This document shows positions 52,563 to 60,122 of a stretch of DNA of 64,000 nt, in pieces. Under the pieces are notes generated by a model. That model did not search any database and was not told the origin of the DNA. It saw only the letters and a program-made list of their open reading frames with translations. The stretch covers positions 1 to 64,000 of the forward strand of contig VGZC01000010.1 of NCBI GenBank assembly GCA_016872725.1, read 5' to 3'. This stretch comes from Planctomycetota bacterium. Lineage in GTDB: Bacteria > Planctomycetota > Planctomycetia > Pirellulales > Pirellulaceae. The first letter of the stretch is position 1. The number at the start of each line of letters is the position of its first letter. The translations under genes and the position numbers were made by a program.

Positions 52563-53309
52563 TCAAGCTCCGTGTGGAACACCCGGGCGCGTTCCGGTGG
52601 GGGAATTCGTAAACGAGTTCCCGCCGTCGGCGCGCCGCGGCGGTTGGCGGCGAAGGCGTTCGATCCATGCCGCCCAACGCTGGGGACGCCGGACGCGGGG
52701 ATCGATCACGAGCAGATCACACTCGGCGTCGCGCACGGCGTCTTCGACCGATTCCTCGTCGTGCGCGACGGCGGCGCGCAGGCGCCCGTCGCGATTCGCG
52801 TCGCACGCGCATCGGGCCGGTCGAACGGTCCACCAAACACCCACACCGCCCTCCGCGATCCATGCCCCCATGCGGTCGACGATCGCCGCCGCGCCGCGTT
52901 CGTCGCACCGGTCCGCTCCTTCGCCGAGACGGCGCTGCCACTGCCGCGGACACACCGGGCCTTTCGCGTCCGAAGCGAGCAAGACAGGCCGCGCGGCGGG
53001 TTCGACCAGCGTGTCACGCCGCACGGCGATGCCCCGCGACGCCAATGCGTCGCGCACGGCCGGCGTCAGGATCGCTCGATCCGGAACATGGAGCGTCGCG
53101 ACGCGGTCGAGCCGTCCATCGAGGCACGCGAGCGTGACCACGCGTTGGTGGATTCGCAGCGCGCCGGGCCCCTCCCCGCTCGGGTTGGCTCCGCCTGACG
53201 CCGGAGCCGGCGGGTCGGCGGGGCGCGTTCCGGAACCGATCATCGATTCCAGACGCCGCACCACTTCCCGCACGATGGTCTCCGTGTCGATTCGATCCAT
53301 GCCGCTCAT
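52563..53309 (-). CDS. Conserved BMC-operon protein with N-terminal cargo helix
   Basis: Protein of about 248 residues, not assigned to a named enzyme. The first 20 residues (IDTETIVREVVRRLESMIG) form an amphipathic helix like those of the aldehyde dehydrogenase and PduL, followed by a Pro/Gly/Ser linker, which implies transport into the microcompartment lumen. The remaining part contains HQRVVTLACLDGRLDRVATLHV and RAILTPAVRDALASRGIAV, a phrase found in several BMC accessory proteins, and DLLVIDPRVRRPQRW near the end. It lies between two BMC-P genes. ATGs at 53309 and 53300 are both possible; the first has AAGG at a good distance. Confidence 0.72.
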   Translation of the reverse strand: MSGMDRIDTETIVREVVRRLESMIGSGTRPADPPAPASGGANPSGEGPGALRIHQRVVTLACLDGRLDRVATLHVPDRAILTPAVRDALASRGIAVRRDTLVEPAARPVLLASDAKGPVCPRQWQRRLGEGADRCDERGAAAIVDRMGAWIAEGGVGVWWTVRPARCACDANRDGRLRAAVAHDEESVEDAVRDAECDLLVIDPRVRRPQRWAAWIERLRRQPPRRADGGNSFTNSPTGTRPGVPHGA

Positions 53310-53344
53310 CCCACGCCGCCTTCCGCCTTCCGCCATCCGCCTTG

Positions 53345-53644
53345 TCAGGTACGCGCGCCCGATCGCCGAGGTCGCGATTCCGTCCGGTGATCCACGATCC
53401 CGATGACGGCCCAGCGGACCGGCGTGTCGTCCGCGCCGAGCCATTCGCGGGTTCCTTTTCCGTCACTGCTGATCATCACCCGCTCGTGTTTCCCGGCTCC
53501 GATCATGTCGATGGCCACGATCGGATCGCCGTCCGACGACCGACCGTCCGCCAGGAGCGGTTGGACGACGAGCAGTTTCTGGCCGCGCATCGACGCGTGT
53601 TTGACGGTCGACGTCGCCGATCCGACGACCCATCCGATCTGCAT
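53345..53644 (-). CDS. BMC-P vertex protein 2
   Basis: Second pentameric shell protein (99 residues). It starts MQIGWVVGSATSTVKHASM, has KLLVVQPLL, VAIDMIGAGKHERVMISSDG and ends with RWAVIGIVDHRTE. Compared with the first copy it has the more usual GAGxxxxVxxxxG loop. The ATG at 53644 follows AAGGAACGCGCG. Having three BMC-P paralogues and two BMC-H paralogues is the expected number for Planctomycetota-type loci. Confidence 0.9.
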   Translation of the reverse strand: MQIGWVVGSATSTVKHASMRGQKLLVVQPLLADGRSSDGDPIVAIDMIGAGKHERVMISSDGKGTREWLGADDTPVRWAVIGIVDHRTESRPRRSGART

Positions 53645-53716
53645 CGCGCGTTCCTTGTTCGGAACCGTGCCGCCGTGCCGCGACGATTTCCCGATCGGCA
53701 CGCCGCGCGCCCGGGT

Positions 53717-55162
53717 TCAGTTCGAGCCGTTTCGTCCGAGGATCCAAAGGTCGTCGATCATCGAGCACCGCCGCTCGCGCGTGAACGTGAGCGGAGTGGT
53801 CACGCCTTCTCCGGTGGGTCCGGCGATCGAGAACGAGAGGTAGCCTTCTCCGCCGATGCCGAGCGACGCCATGCACGGTCCATTCTTGACGAACAGGGTC
53901 GTATCGAGCGCGCGGGCCATCTTGGTCATGTTGCGAACGTCGCGCGAATGGATGATCGCCGTATGCCGATTGCCCCGCTCGTATCGCTTCGCCTTCGCGA
54001 TCGCGTCGTCGACGTCGCGGCAACGGACGAACGGGAGGAACGGCATCATCTGTTCGGTCACGACGAATGGATGGGATTCCTCGGTCACTCCGAAGACCAG
54101 TTCGGTCGACTTCGGAACATCGCGGCCGGCGAAACGGGCGAGCACGGCGGCGTCCTGGCCCAGGCAGGCTTTGGTGGGCGCGTCGTGCCGATGTTCGCCC
54201 TCGCCGACCTTCTCGAAGGCCGCATGGGTCAACCGGTCGATTTCGGCGTCGTTGAGCCGGACGGCGCCGGCCCGCTCCATGGCGGCGAGCATCGGATCGA
54301 AGACGGAGTCGACGACGAACACTTCCTTTTCGGCGATGCAGAGCAGGTTGTTGTCGTAGGCCGCGCCGCGGATCATCGCGCGGGCCGCCCGATCGAGGTC
54401 GGCCGTTTCGTCGACGACGACGGGTGGATTCCCGGGTCCGGCGACCACCGCCCGTTTGCCGCTGTTGAGCGCGGCGCGGGCGACGGCCGGCCCGCCGGTC
54501 ACGCAGATCAAGGCGATGCCGCGGTGCTTGAAGATCCGGCCCGCCGTCTCAAGCGTCGGCTCGGCGAGAAGGCAGATCAGGTTATCGATGCCGATGTCGT
54601 CGTGAATCGCCTGATTGAATCGCCGCACGCCCTCCGCCGCCACGCGTTTTCCGCTCGGGTGCGGGTTCACGACCAGCGTGTTGCCGGCGGCGATCATGCT
54701 GACGGCGTTTCCGGTGATGGTCGGCAGGGAGTGGGTCACCGGCGTGATGGCTCCGATGACGCCGAACGGCGCGTGCTCGATGACGGCGAGCCCGTGGTCG
54801 CCGCTGTACGATTCGGTCTTGAGGAACTCGACGCCCGGAGTGCGTTCACCAAGCGTCTTGAGCTTCTCGATCTTGTGTTCGAGCCGGCCGATGCGCGTTT
54901 CGTCCATCTCCATCGCGCCAAGCTCAACGCATTGGTCCATCGAGATGCGGCGGATGTGCGAGATGATCCGCTTGCGATCCTCGAGCGATCGTTCGGAGAG
55001 CCGTTCGAAGGCGTCGCGCGCCGCCGCGACCGCCTCGTCGACATCGGTGAAGATCCCGTGCCTCCCCGCGAACCGGCTCTTCGAACAGGTTCGCGCGGGT
55101 TTTCGGACTTCGGCCAGTACCTGAGCCACAACGTCGCGTATGAGGTCTTCGGAAACGTGCAT
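53717..55162 (-). CDS. CoA-acylating aldehyde dehydrogenase (PduP-like)
   Basis: Signature enzyme of the compartment: oxidises an aldehyde, probably L-lactaldehyde, to acyl-CoA with NAD. 481 residues. The N-terminus (SEDLIRDVVAQVLAEVR) is an amphipathic encapsulation-type helix, then a linker and the ALDH domain: ITPVTHSLPTITGNAVSMI, VTGGPAVARAALNSGKRAVVAGPGN, and the catalytic Cys in YDNNLLCIAEKEVFVVD. No classical ALDH general-base Glu motif, as expected for CoA-acylating enzymes. The start at 55162 is clear. It is upstream of BMC-P 2 and downstream of BMC-P 3. Confidence 0.92.
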   Translation of the reverse strand: MHVSEDLIRDVVAQVLAEVRKPARTCSKSRFAGRHGIFTDVDEAVAAARDAFERLSERSLEDRKRIISHIRRISMDQCVELGAMEMDETRIGRLEHKIEKLKTLGERTPGVEFLKTESYSGDHGLAVIEHAPFGVIGAITPVTHSLPTITGNAVSMIAAGNTLVVNPHPSGKRVAAEGVRRFNQAIHDDIGIDNLICLLAEPTLETAGRIFKHRGIALICVTGGPAVARAALNSGKRAVVAGPGNPPVVVDETADLDRAARAMIRGAAYDNNLLCIAEKEVFVVDSVFDPMLAAMERAGAVRLNDAEIDRLTHAAFEKVGEGEHRHDAPTKACLGQDAAVLARFAGRDVPKSTELVFGVTEESHPFVVTEQMMPFLPFVRCRDVDDAIAKAKRYERGNRHTAIIHSRDVRNMTKMARALDTTLFVKNGPCMASLGIGGEGYLSFSIAGPTGEGVTTPLTFTRERRCSMIDDLWILGRNGSN

Positions 55163-55251
55163 GGGGGAATCCAGTGCTCAAGAAGGCGGAGTGGATCGGA
55201 TCGAAAAAAAGGGGACGGGACGATCGAATCCGCGCGGCGCGCGCGGTCGCG

Positions 55252-55575
55252 TCATGGGCCGTTCGACGCCTCCCTCGCGTAGACACAAGCCCGATCGACG
55301 TGCACCTGGTCCACGATTCCGACAACCACGGTATCGATCGGCATCTGTTTCGTTTCGGGAGTCATGCGGGCGCTCGAACCTTGCGTGATCAGCACGAAAT
55401 CGCCGTCCCCGGCCCCGAGCGTGTCGACGGCGATGAACGTGCGTCCCGTCGTCGTCAGAGCGTTTCGTCCGGCCGCGTCGATCCGATACGGTTCGACGAC
55501 GAGCAGTTTGTAGCCGACCATCGCGTCGACTTTTTGGGTCGACACGACCGCGCCGGTCACTTTCGCGACAAACAT
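55252..55575 (-). CDS. BMC-P vertex protein 3
   Basis: Third pentameric shell protein (107 residues): MFVAKVTGAVVSTQKVDAMV, YKLLVVEPY, FIAVDTLGAGDGDFVLITQGSSAR and DTVVVGIVDQVHVD. The motif GAGDGDxVLxxxGSSAR is the canonical EutN/CcmL pore region. A very good ribosome site (GGAGGG) precedes the ATG at 55575. Reading the longer frame to 55824 would enter the acetate kinase gene and shows no homology. Confidence 0.92.
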   Translation of the reverse strand: MFVAKVTGAVVSTQKVDAMVGYKLLVVEPYRIDAAGRNALTTTGRTFIAVDTLGAGDGDFVLITQGSSARMTPETKQMPIDTVVVGIVDQVHVDRACVYAREASNGP

Positions 55576-55645
55576 CCGTTGCCCTCCTTCGGCCGATTCG
55601 TTCGTTGGCCCGGTTTGAAGCCGCGGCCGCGGCCTCGCCGAGGCT

Positions 55646-56854
55646 CTACGCTCCCCTTCGATCGTCCGAGGCCTCCGCGAGGAGTTGCCTTGTCTGACGA
55701 GCGACCATGAGTTCCTCGTTGGTTGGCACGACCCAAACGGCGACGCGGCCGGCCGCCGCGCCGATCGGTCCTTCCTGGCGCGCGGACGCGTTGCGCGGGG
55801 CGTCGAGTACGATTCCGAGTTCATCGAGTCCCCGGCAGACCGACTCGCGGATCGAGGGCGAGTTCTCGCCGATGCCGCCCGTGAACGCGATCAGATCGGC
55901 GCCTCCCAATTCGACGAGCATGGCGCCGAGGTATCGGCGGATTTCGGCGACGAACAGGTCGAGCGCGAGGCGGGCCCGCGCATGGCCGTTCGCGGCCGCT
56001 TCCTCGAGATCCCGCACGTCGCCGCTCAGCCCGCTGACGCCGAGCAATCCGCCTCGGCACGCCAGATCCTCAAGCAGCTCGGTCAACGACTTCCCCGTCA
56101 CGCGCATCAGGTAGGGAAGGGCGAACGGATCGAAATCCCCGACCCGATTGTTGTGCGAACATCCCGACTGAGGGCTCATGCCCATCGACGTCGCGACGCT
56201 CGTGCCGCCCCGCATCGCGCAGAGACTGCTCGATCCGCCAAGATGGCACGAGACGACCCGCGCGTCGTCGCGCCCAAGCAAGACGGCGGCGCGCCATCCG
56301 ATGTACCGGTGGCTCGCTCCATGGAATCCCCATCGCCGCACGAGCCATCGTTCGGACCATTCGTGGGGAACGCCGTACGAGCGCAGCGGGTCGGGCACCG
56401 TGGCATGGAACCCGGTCTCGAACGCGGCGACCAACGGGATCTCGGGCAGCCGCTCGGCGAGCAACCGCATGACGCGGATGTACGGCGGATTGTGCGCCGG
56501 CGCGACGTCGTTCATTTCCTCCATGGCGTCGAGCAATGCGCCGGTCACGCGCTGCGCGCCGGAGAATCGTCCTCCATGGACGGCCTTGAATCCGATCGCC
56601 GAAACTTCGGATGGATCGCCGAGGCATCCGTCGCGGGGATCGGTGAGTTGTTCGAGGCAGGCCCGCACGGCGGCCGCGTGGTCGGGGACGCGGCCGTTCG
56701 CCTCGCGCCGCGCGCCGCCGATCTCGACGACGACGCGACTCGATTCGGAACCGATCCGGTCGATGCCGCCGCGCGCAAGCTGGCGTTCGTCCGCCATATC
56801 GAAGAGCCGGTACTTGAAGCTCGTCGATCCGAGATTCGCCACGAGGACCTTCAT
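55646..56854 (-). CDS. ackA: Acetate/propionate kinase
   Basis: Carboxylate kinase of 402 residues; makes ATP from the acyl-phosphate produced by PduL, most likely lactoyl-phosphate or acetyl-/propionyl-phosphate. Conserved parts: [17 protein letters not shown] (phosphate loop), [51 protein letters not shown] and FTGGIGENS. In the usual AckA motif HLGxGxSxxA the Gly after the second position is Ser here (HLGGSSSL). It starts 15 bases after the BMC-H 2 stop. Confidence 0.92.
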   Translation of the reverse strand: MKVLVANLGSTSFKYRLFDMADERQLARGGIDRIGSESSRVVVEIGGARREANGRVPDHAAAVRACLEQLTDPRDGCLGDPSEVSAIGFKAVHGGRFSGAQRVTGALLDAMEEMNDVAPAHNPPYIRVMRLLAERLPEIPLVAAFETGFHATVPDPLRSYGVPHEWSERWLVRRWGFHGASHRYIGWRAAVLLGRDDARVVSCHLGGSSSLCAMRGGTSVATSMGMSPQSGCSHNNRVGDFDPFALPYLMRVTGKSLTELLEDLACRGGLLGVSGLSGDVRDLEEAAANGHARARLALDLFVAEIRRYLGAMLVELGGADLIAFTGGIGENSPSIRESVCRGLDELGIVLDAPRNASARQEGPIGAAAGRVAVWVVPTNEELMVARQTRQLLAEASDDRRGA

Positions 56855-56869
56855 GTCCCTACGCTCCGT

Positions 56870-57139
56870 TCACGACAGGAACGCGTCGACCAAGCCTTCG
56901 GCCGGGCGGGGGATCACATGGCTCGAGACAAGCTCGCCGACCTGCGTGGCCGCGTTCGCGCCCGCCTCGACCGCCGCGCGGACGCTGCCGACGTCGCCGC
57001 TGACGATCGTCGTGACCAGCGCGCCGCCGATTCCGACGCGTTTCACGATCTTCACATTGGCGGCCTTCGCCATCGCGTCGGTCGCCTCGACGAGCGCCAA
57101 CAGACCTTTGGTTTCAATCAGTCCAATCGCGTTTTGCAT
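56870..57139 (-). CDS. BMC-H hexameric shell protein 2
   Basis: Hexamer-forming shell protein of 89 residues (PduA/EutM/CcmK class). It reads [51 protein letters not shown] and ends VSSHVIPRP. The start at 57139 follows AGGAAGG. The pore segment (VGIGGALV) differs from the first copy (KVGSGLVS), so the two hexamers may pass different molecules. Confidence 0.93.
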   Translation of the reverse strand: MQNAIGLIETKGLLALVEATDAMAKAANVKIVKRVGIGGALVTTIVSGDVGSVRAAVEAGANAATQVGELVSSHVIPRPAEGLVDAFLS

Positions 57140-57224
57140 GGGATGCCTTCCTGCGGGTGTGGATGGTATGGGATTCCGGGTTGCCGTGGGATCAAGGGAT
57201 GTGCGCCGCGCCATGGATGCGACC

Positions 57225-57527
57225 TCATTTCGCCGCGGGACGTTTCGCCGGAATGGGAAGCACGATGTCCAGATCGTCGTGCGGGCGGGGAATCACCTGC
57301 ACGCTGACGACCTCGCCGATCCGTCCCGCCGCCGTCGCGCCGGCGTCGGTCGCCGCCTTCACCGCCGCGACGTCGCCCGTCACAAACGCCGAAACCAGTC
57401 CGCTGCCGACCTTGTCCCAACCGAGGAACGTGACATTGGCGGCCTTCATCATCGCGTCGGTCGCCTCGACCAGGGCGACAAACCCCTTGGTCTCGATCAT
57501 TCCCAACGCTTCGTTCGTCTTGGCCAT
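57225..57527 (-). CDS. BMC-H hexameric shell protein 1
   Basis: Shell hexamer protein of 100 residues with [42 protein letters not shown] and [15 protein letters not shown], followed by a short Pro/Ala/Lys tail (IPAKRPAAK). The first residues carry no encapsulation helix. It is located between PduL and BMC-H 2. Confidence 0.94.
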   Translation of the reverse strand: MAKTNEALGMIETKGFVALVEATDAMMKAANVTFLGWDKVGSGLVSAFVTGDVAAVKAATDAGATAAGRIGEVVSVQVIPRPHDDLDIVLPIPAKRPAAK

Positions 57528-57558
57528 GCTGCATCAGCTCCAGTAAGAGAAACGGAAA

Positions 57559-58314
57559 TCAGGGGTCAACTTGATCGGCGATCAACCGCACTTCGGTCGC
57601 CTGGTCGAGGAAGCAGGCGTTGCCCTCGTCGGTATCGATGTGGACTTCGAGCTTCGCGGCCGCATCGGGCCGCGCGATCACGTCCTCGAACACGGTCGTG
57701 CATCCCTCGGCCACGATCCGCAGCCGCATCCGGTCCCCGGCCTTGACGCCAAAAAAGGCGGCGTGTCGAGGATTCATGTGGACGTGCCGCGCCGCGCGGA
57801 TGACGCCTTCCGGAAGTTCGACGACGCCCTTGGGGCCGACCAGAACGCAGCCCGGCGTGCCCGCGACGCGGCCGCTGAGCCGTACGGGGGCGTCGATGCC
57901 GAGCGAAATCGAGTCGGTGAACGCCAGCTCGACCTGGCTCCGCGGCCGCGTCGGCCCGAGCACGCGGACCGTCGGCAGCATGCGGCGACGCGGTCCCACC
58001 AGCATGACCGTCTCCTCGGCCGCGAAGAACCCGTCCTGATACAGGTTCTTGGACGGAGTCAGCCGGTGCCCCGGTCCAAAAAGGGCTTCGACGTGCGCGT
58101 CGGTCAAATGCACGTGCCGCGCCGAAATGCTCACCACCAGCTCGCATTCGACCGAACCATGCGCCGACCCGTCTTCGCCGAGCGGCGCGTCGGCGCGGTT
58201 CGTTTCCGGCGATCGGTCGGCGGATGGGCCGAATTGGCCGAGCACGATGCGCCGGACGATGCGCTCGATGTCCGTTCGGTCGAGTGTTCCGGTCGCTTGT
58301 CCGTCCGTCGTCAT
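57559..58314 (-). CDS. pduL: Phosphate propanoyltransferase PduL
   Basis: Phosphotransacylase of the PduL type (251 residues) that swaps CoA for phosphate on the acyl-CoA formed by the aldehyde dehydrogenase, recycling CoA inside the shell. Two His-rich zinc-binding motifs are present, [12 protein letters not shown] and [12 protein letters not shown], with [18 protein letters not shown] between them. An N-terminal amphipathic segment ([15 protein letters not shown]) followed by an Asp/Gly-rich linker matches an encapsulation peptide. I start at the ATG at 58314; the longer frame upstream enters the DeoR gene. Confidence 0.93.
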   Translation of the reverse strand: MTTDGQATGTLDRTDIERIVRRIVLGQFGPSADRSPETNRADAPLGEDGSAHGSVECELVVSISARHVHLTDAHVEALFGPGHRLTPSKNLYQDGFFAAEETVMLVGPRRRMLPTVRVLGPTRPRSQVELAFTDSISLGIDAPVRLSGRVAGTPGCVLVGPKGVVELPEGVIRAARHVHMNPRHAAFFGVKAGDRMRLRIVAEGCTTVFEDVIARPDAAAKLEVHIDTDEGNACFLDQATEVRLIADQVDP

Positions 58315-58378
58315 GGTGTCGCACCGGCGGCGATCGTCCGAGCCAGGTCGGGTCGCGCCGATCTCCGTGTTGCGTCGT

Positions 58379-59170
58379 TCATTCCCGCGCCGCCGTCTGT
58401 TCGTCCGCATCGCATTCGGCGATCGTCAACGCGACCCCCGCGGCCGCGATGCGTTCGGGCCATGGGGCGGCGATGCCGCTGTCGACCACGAGTTTCTGCA
58501 CATCGCCGAGCGGGCAGAGCCGGGCGAGGCTGCTGCGCCCGACCTTCGAACTGTCGGCGACCACGACCACCTCGTCGGCGGACCGCATCATGGCCCGTTC
58601 CGTTTCCACAAGCAAAAGGTTGCTGTTGAAATATCCCCGCACGTTGACGCCCGCCACGCTCAAGATGGCTCGACGCACGTTGAGTTCGGCGAGCATCGCG
58701 TTGGCGTAGGGTCCGAGCGTCACGCCGGTCCGCGCGTGCACGTAGCCTCCGACAAACACCAGGTCCGACCGATCGCTCGACGTGAACAGGCTCGCGACCG
58801 GCAGCGAGTTGGTCACGACCTGCAGCGGTCGTCCGACGAGCAACCGTGCGAGTTCGTAGGTCGTGCTGCCTCCGTCGAGCAGAACGGTGTCTCCATCCTC
58901 GATCAATTGGGCCGCGGCGCGCGCGATGGCCCGCTTCCGTCCCCACTGCGCGGATTGCCGATCGTCGAAGTGGGGCACCTTCGGCGACGGCCCCGTGTAC
59001 AGGACGCCGCCGTGCGTCCGTTTCGCGGATCCGTTTTCCTCGAGCGCGTCCAAATCCCGCCGCACGGTCGACTCGGAGACGCCGAGCTGACCCGCGAGGT
59101 CGGGCAGCGACGCGAACCCGCGCTGCCGCACCAGCTCCAGCAACCGACTCCGACGTTCCTCGGCCAGCAT
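58379..59170 (-). CDS. DeoR-family regulator of the microcompartment operon
   Basis: Transcriptional regulator of 263 residues. The N-terminal helix-turn-helix is [20 protein letters not shown] (about residues 22-41), typical DeoR, and the C-terminal DeoRC sugar-phosphate-sensing domain has [38 protein letters not shown] and [11 protein letters not shown]. It is the first gene of the minus-strand operon, so it probably represses its own promoter and is released by a sugar phosphate. DeoR regulators commonly bind direct or inverted repeats; a direct repeat lies upstream at 59371-59390. Confidence 0.92.
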   Translation of the reverse strand: MLAEERRSRLLELVRQRGFASLPDLAGQLGVSESTVRRDLDALEENGSAKRTHGGVLYTGPSPKVPHFDDRQSAQWGRKRAIARAAAQLIEDGDTVLLDGGSTTYELARLLVGRPLQVVTNSLPVASLFTSSDRSDLVFVGGYVHARTGVTLGPYANAMLAELNVRRAILSVAGVNVRGYFNSNLLLVETERAMMRSADEVVVVADSSKVGRSSLARLCPLGDVQKLVVDSGIAAPWPERIAAAGVALTIAECDADEQTAARE

Positions 59171-59324
59171 GTGCTTCCCGCCCGCTCCACGTTCCCTCGC
59201 CCCTCCCCGACCGGCCCGCCTCCACCCGCACCGCCGCCCGCCTCGCCAGATGCCCGCCTCGCCGGGATCCGGACGGTGGGCCGGAAGGCATGAAAATCGT
59301 CACAAACGCGCAGGCCTACACGCG

Positions 59325-59353
59325 ATTATGGGGTCCATCATGATAAAAAGCAA
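59325..59353 (-). promoter_or_regulatory. Putative sigma70-type promoter of the BMC operon
   Basis: On the minus strand, TTGCTT (59353-59348) and CATAAT (59330-59325) are separated by exactly 17 bases, resembling -35 (TTGACA) and -10 (TATAAT) boxes. It lies about 155 bases before the DeoR start and within an AT-rich stretch that is unlike the surrounding DNA. This predicts the leader to be about 150 bases. Confidence 0.5.
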
Positions 59354-59370
59354 TCAGCCGATGCTCGTTT

Positions 59371-59390
59371 TGCGTCGCATTGCGTCGCAC
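59371..59390. promoter_or_regulatory. 10-bp direct repeat upstream of the BMC promoter
   Basis: tgcgtcgcat and tgcgtcgcac lie in tandem (59371-59380 and 59381-59390), 18 bases upstream of the putative -35 box. Direct repeats of about 10 bases are a usual format for DeoR-type operators, so this is a candidate site for the regulator whose gene follows. Confidence 0.4.
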
Positions 59391-59483
59391 GTCGGGCCGG
59401 TCGTGCGCGGGGAGACGCCTGTGCGGACGGTTTGGAGCGATGAAGGCGGTCGGCGAAAGGCGCGCAAAGAGACACGCAGGGCG

Positions 59484-60122
59484 CTAGGCGGGTGGGGACG
59501 CGGCCCGTCGCACGACGCGGCGGCCGACGACGGACAGTCGGTCGGCCGCGATCCAGCGCAGGGCCTCGGGGAGTGCCACGCATTCGGCGGCGAAGACGCG
59601 CGCGGCGAGCGAGTCGGGCGTGTCGTCGTCCGAGACCGTTACCGGTTCCTGGAGGATGATCGGGCCGTGATCGTATTCGTTGTCCACGAAATGGACCGTG
59701 CACCCGCTGATTTTCGCGCCGTAGGCCAGCACGCGCTCGTGGACGCGGCGGCCAAAAAAGCCCTTGCCGCAAAATGCCGGGATCAGGCTCGGGTGGATGT
59801 TCACCACGCGATTCTCGAAATCGGCCGGAATGAGCAGATGCTCAACGTAGCCCGCCATGACGACAAGCCGCGTTCCGGCGGCGCGGAACGTCTCAAACAC
59901 GGTCGCCGAATGCGACGCGGGGTCGGCGAAATCCCTACGCCGCACGACGCGCGACGCGATACCCGCGTCGGCGGCGAAGGCGAGGCCTCCGGCCGTCGAC
60001 CGGCTGGAAACGACCCGCGTGAAGGCGACCGGAAGGCGGCCCGCGTCGCGTTCGCCGAGCAGGTTGCGCAGCGTCGTCCCGGCTCCCGAAATCAGCACGC
60101 CGATCGGCAGGCTATCCGCCAT
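59484..60122 (-). CDS. purN: Phosphoribosylglycinamide formyltransferase
   Basis: Purine-pathway enzyme using 10-formyl-THF to formylate GAR. 212 residues. Conserved: [56 protein letters not shown] (catalytic Asn-His-Pro-Ser motif), [19 protein letters not shown] (catalytic Asp). The canonical SGxGTN has Thr-Leu here (SGAGTTL). Its ATG at 60122 overlaps the ileS stop by 11 bases, so the genes are co-transcribed. The frame continues upstream to 60239 but is covered by ileS. Confidence 0.9.
   Translation of the reverse strand: MADSLPIGVLISGAGTTLRNLLGERDAGRLPVAFTRVVSSRSTAGGLAFAADAGIASRVVRRRDFADPASHSATVFETFRAAGTRLVVMAGYVEHLLIPADFENRVVNIHPSLIPAFCGKGFFGRRVHERVLAYGAKISGCTVHFVDNEYDHGPIILQEPVTVSDDDTPDSLAARVFAAECVALPEALRWIAADRLSVVGRRVVRRAASPPA

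Noticed and set aside
50197-59170. BMC-T trimer shell gene or diol dehydratase in the microcompartment operon
   Set aside because: I looked for a double BMC domain and for PduCDE/glycyl-radical genes and found none between 50 and 59.5 kb; absence is in line with PV-type loci.
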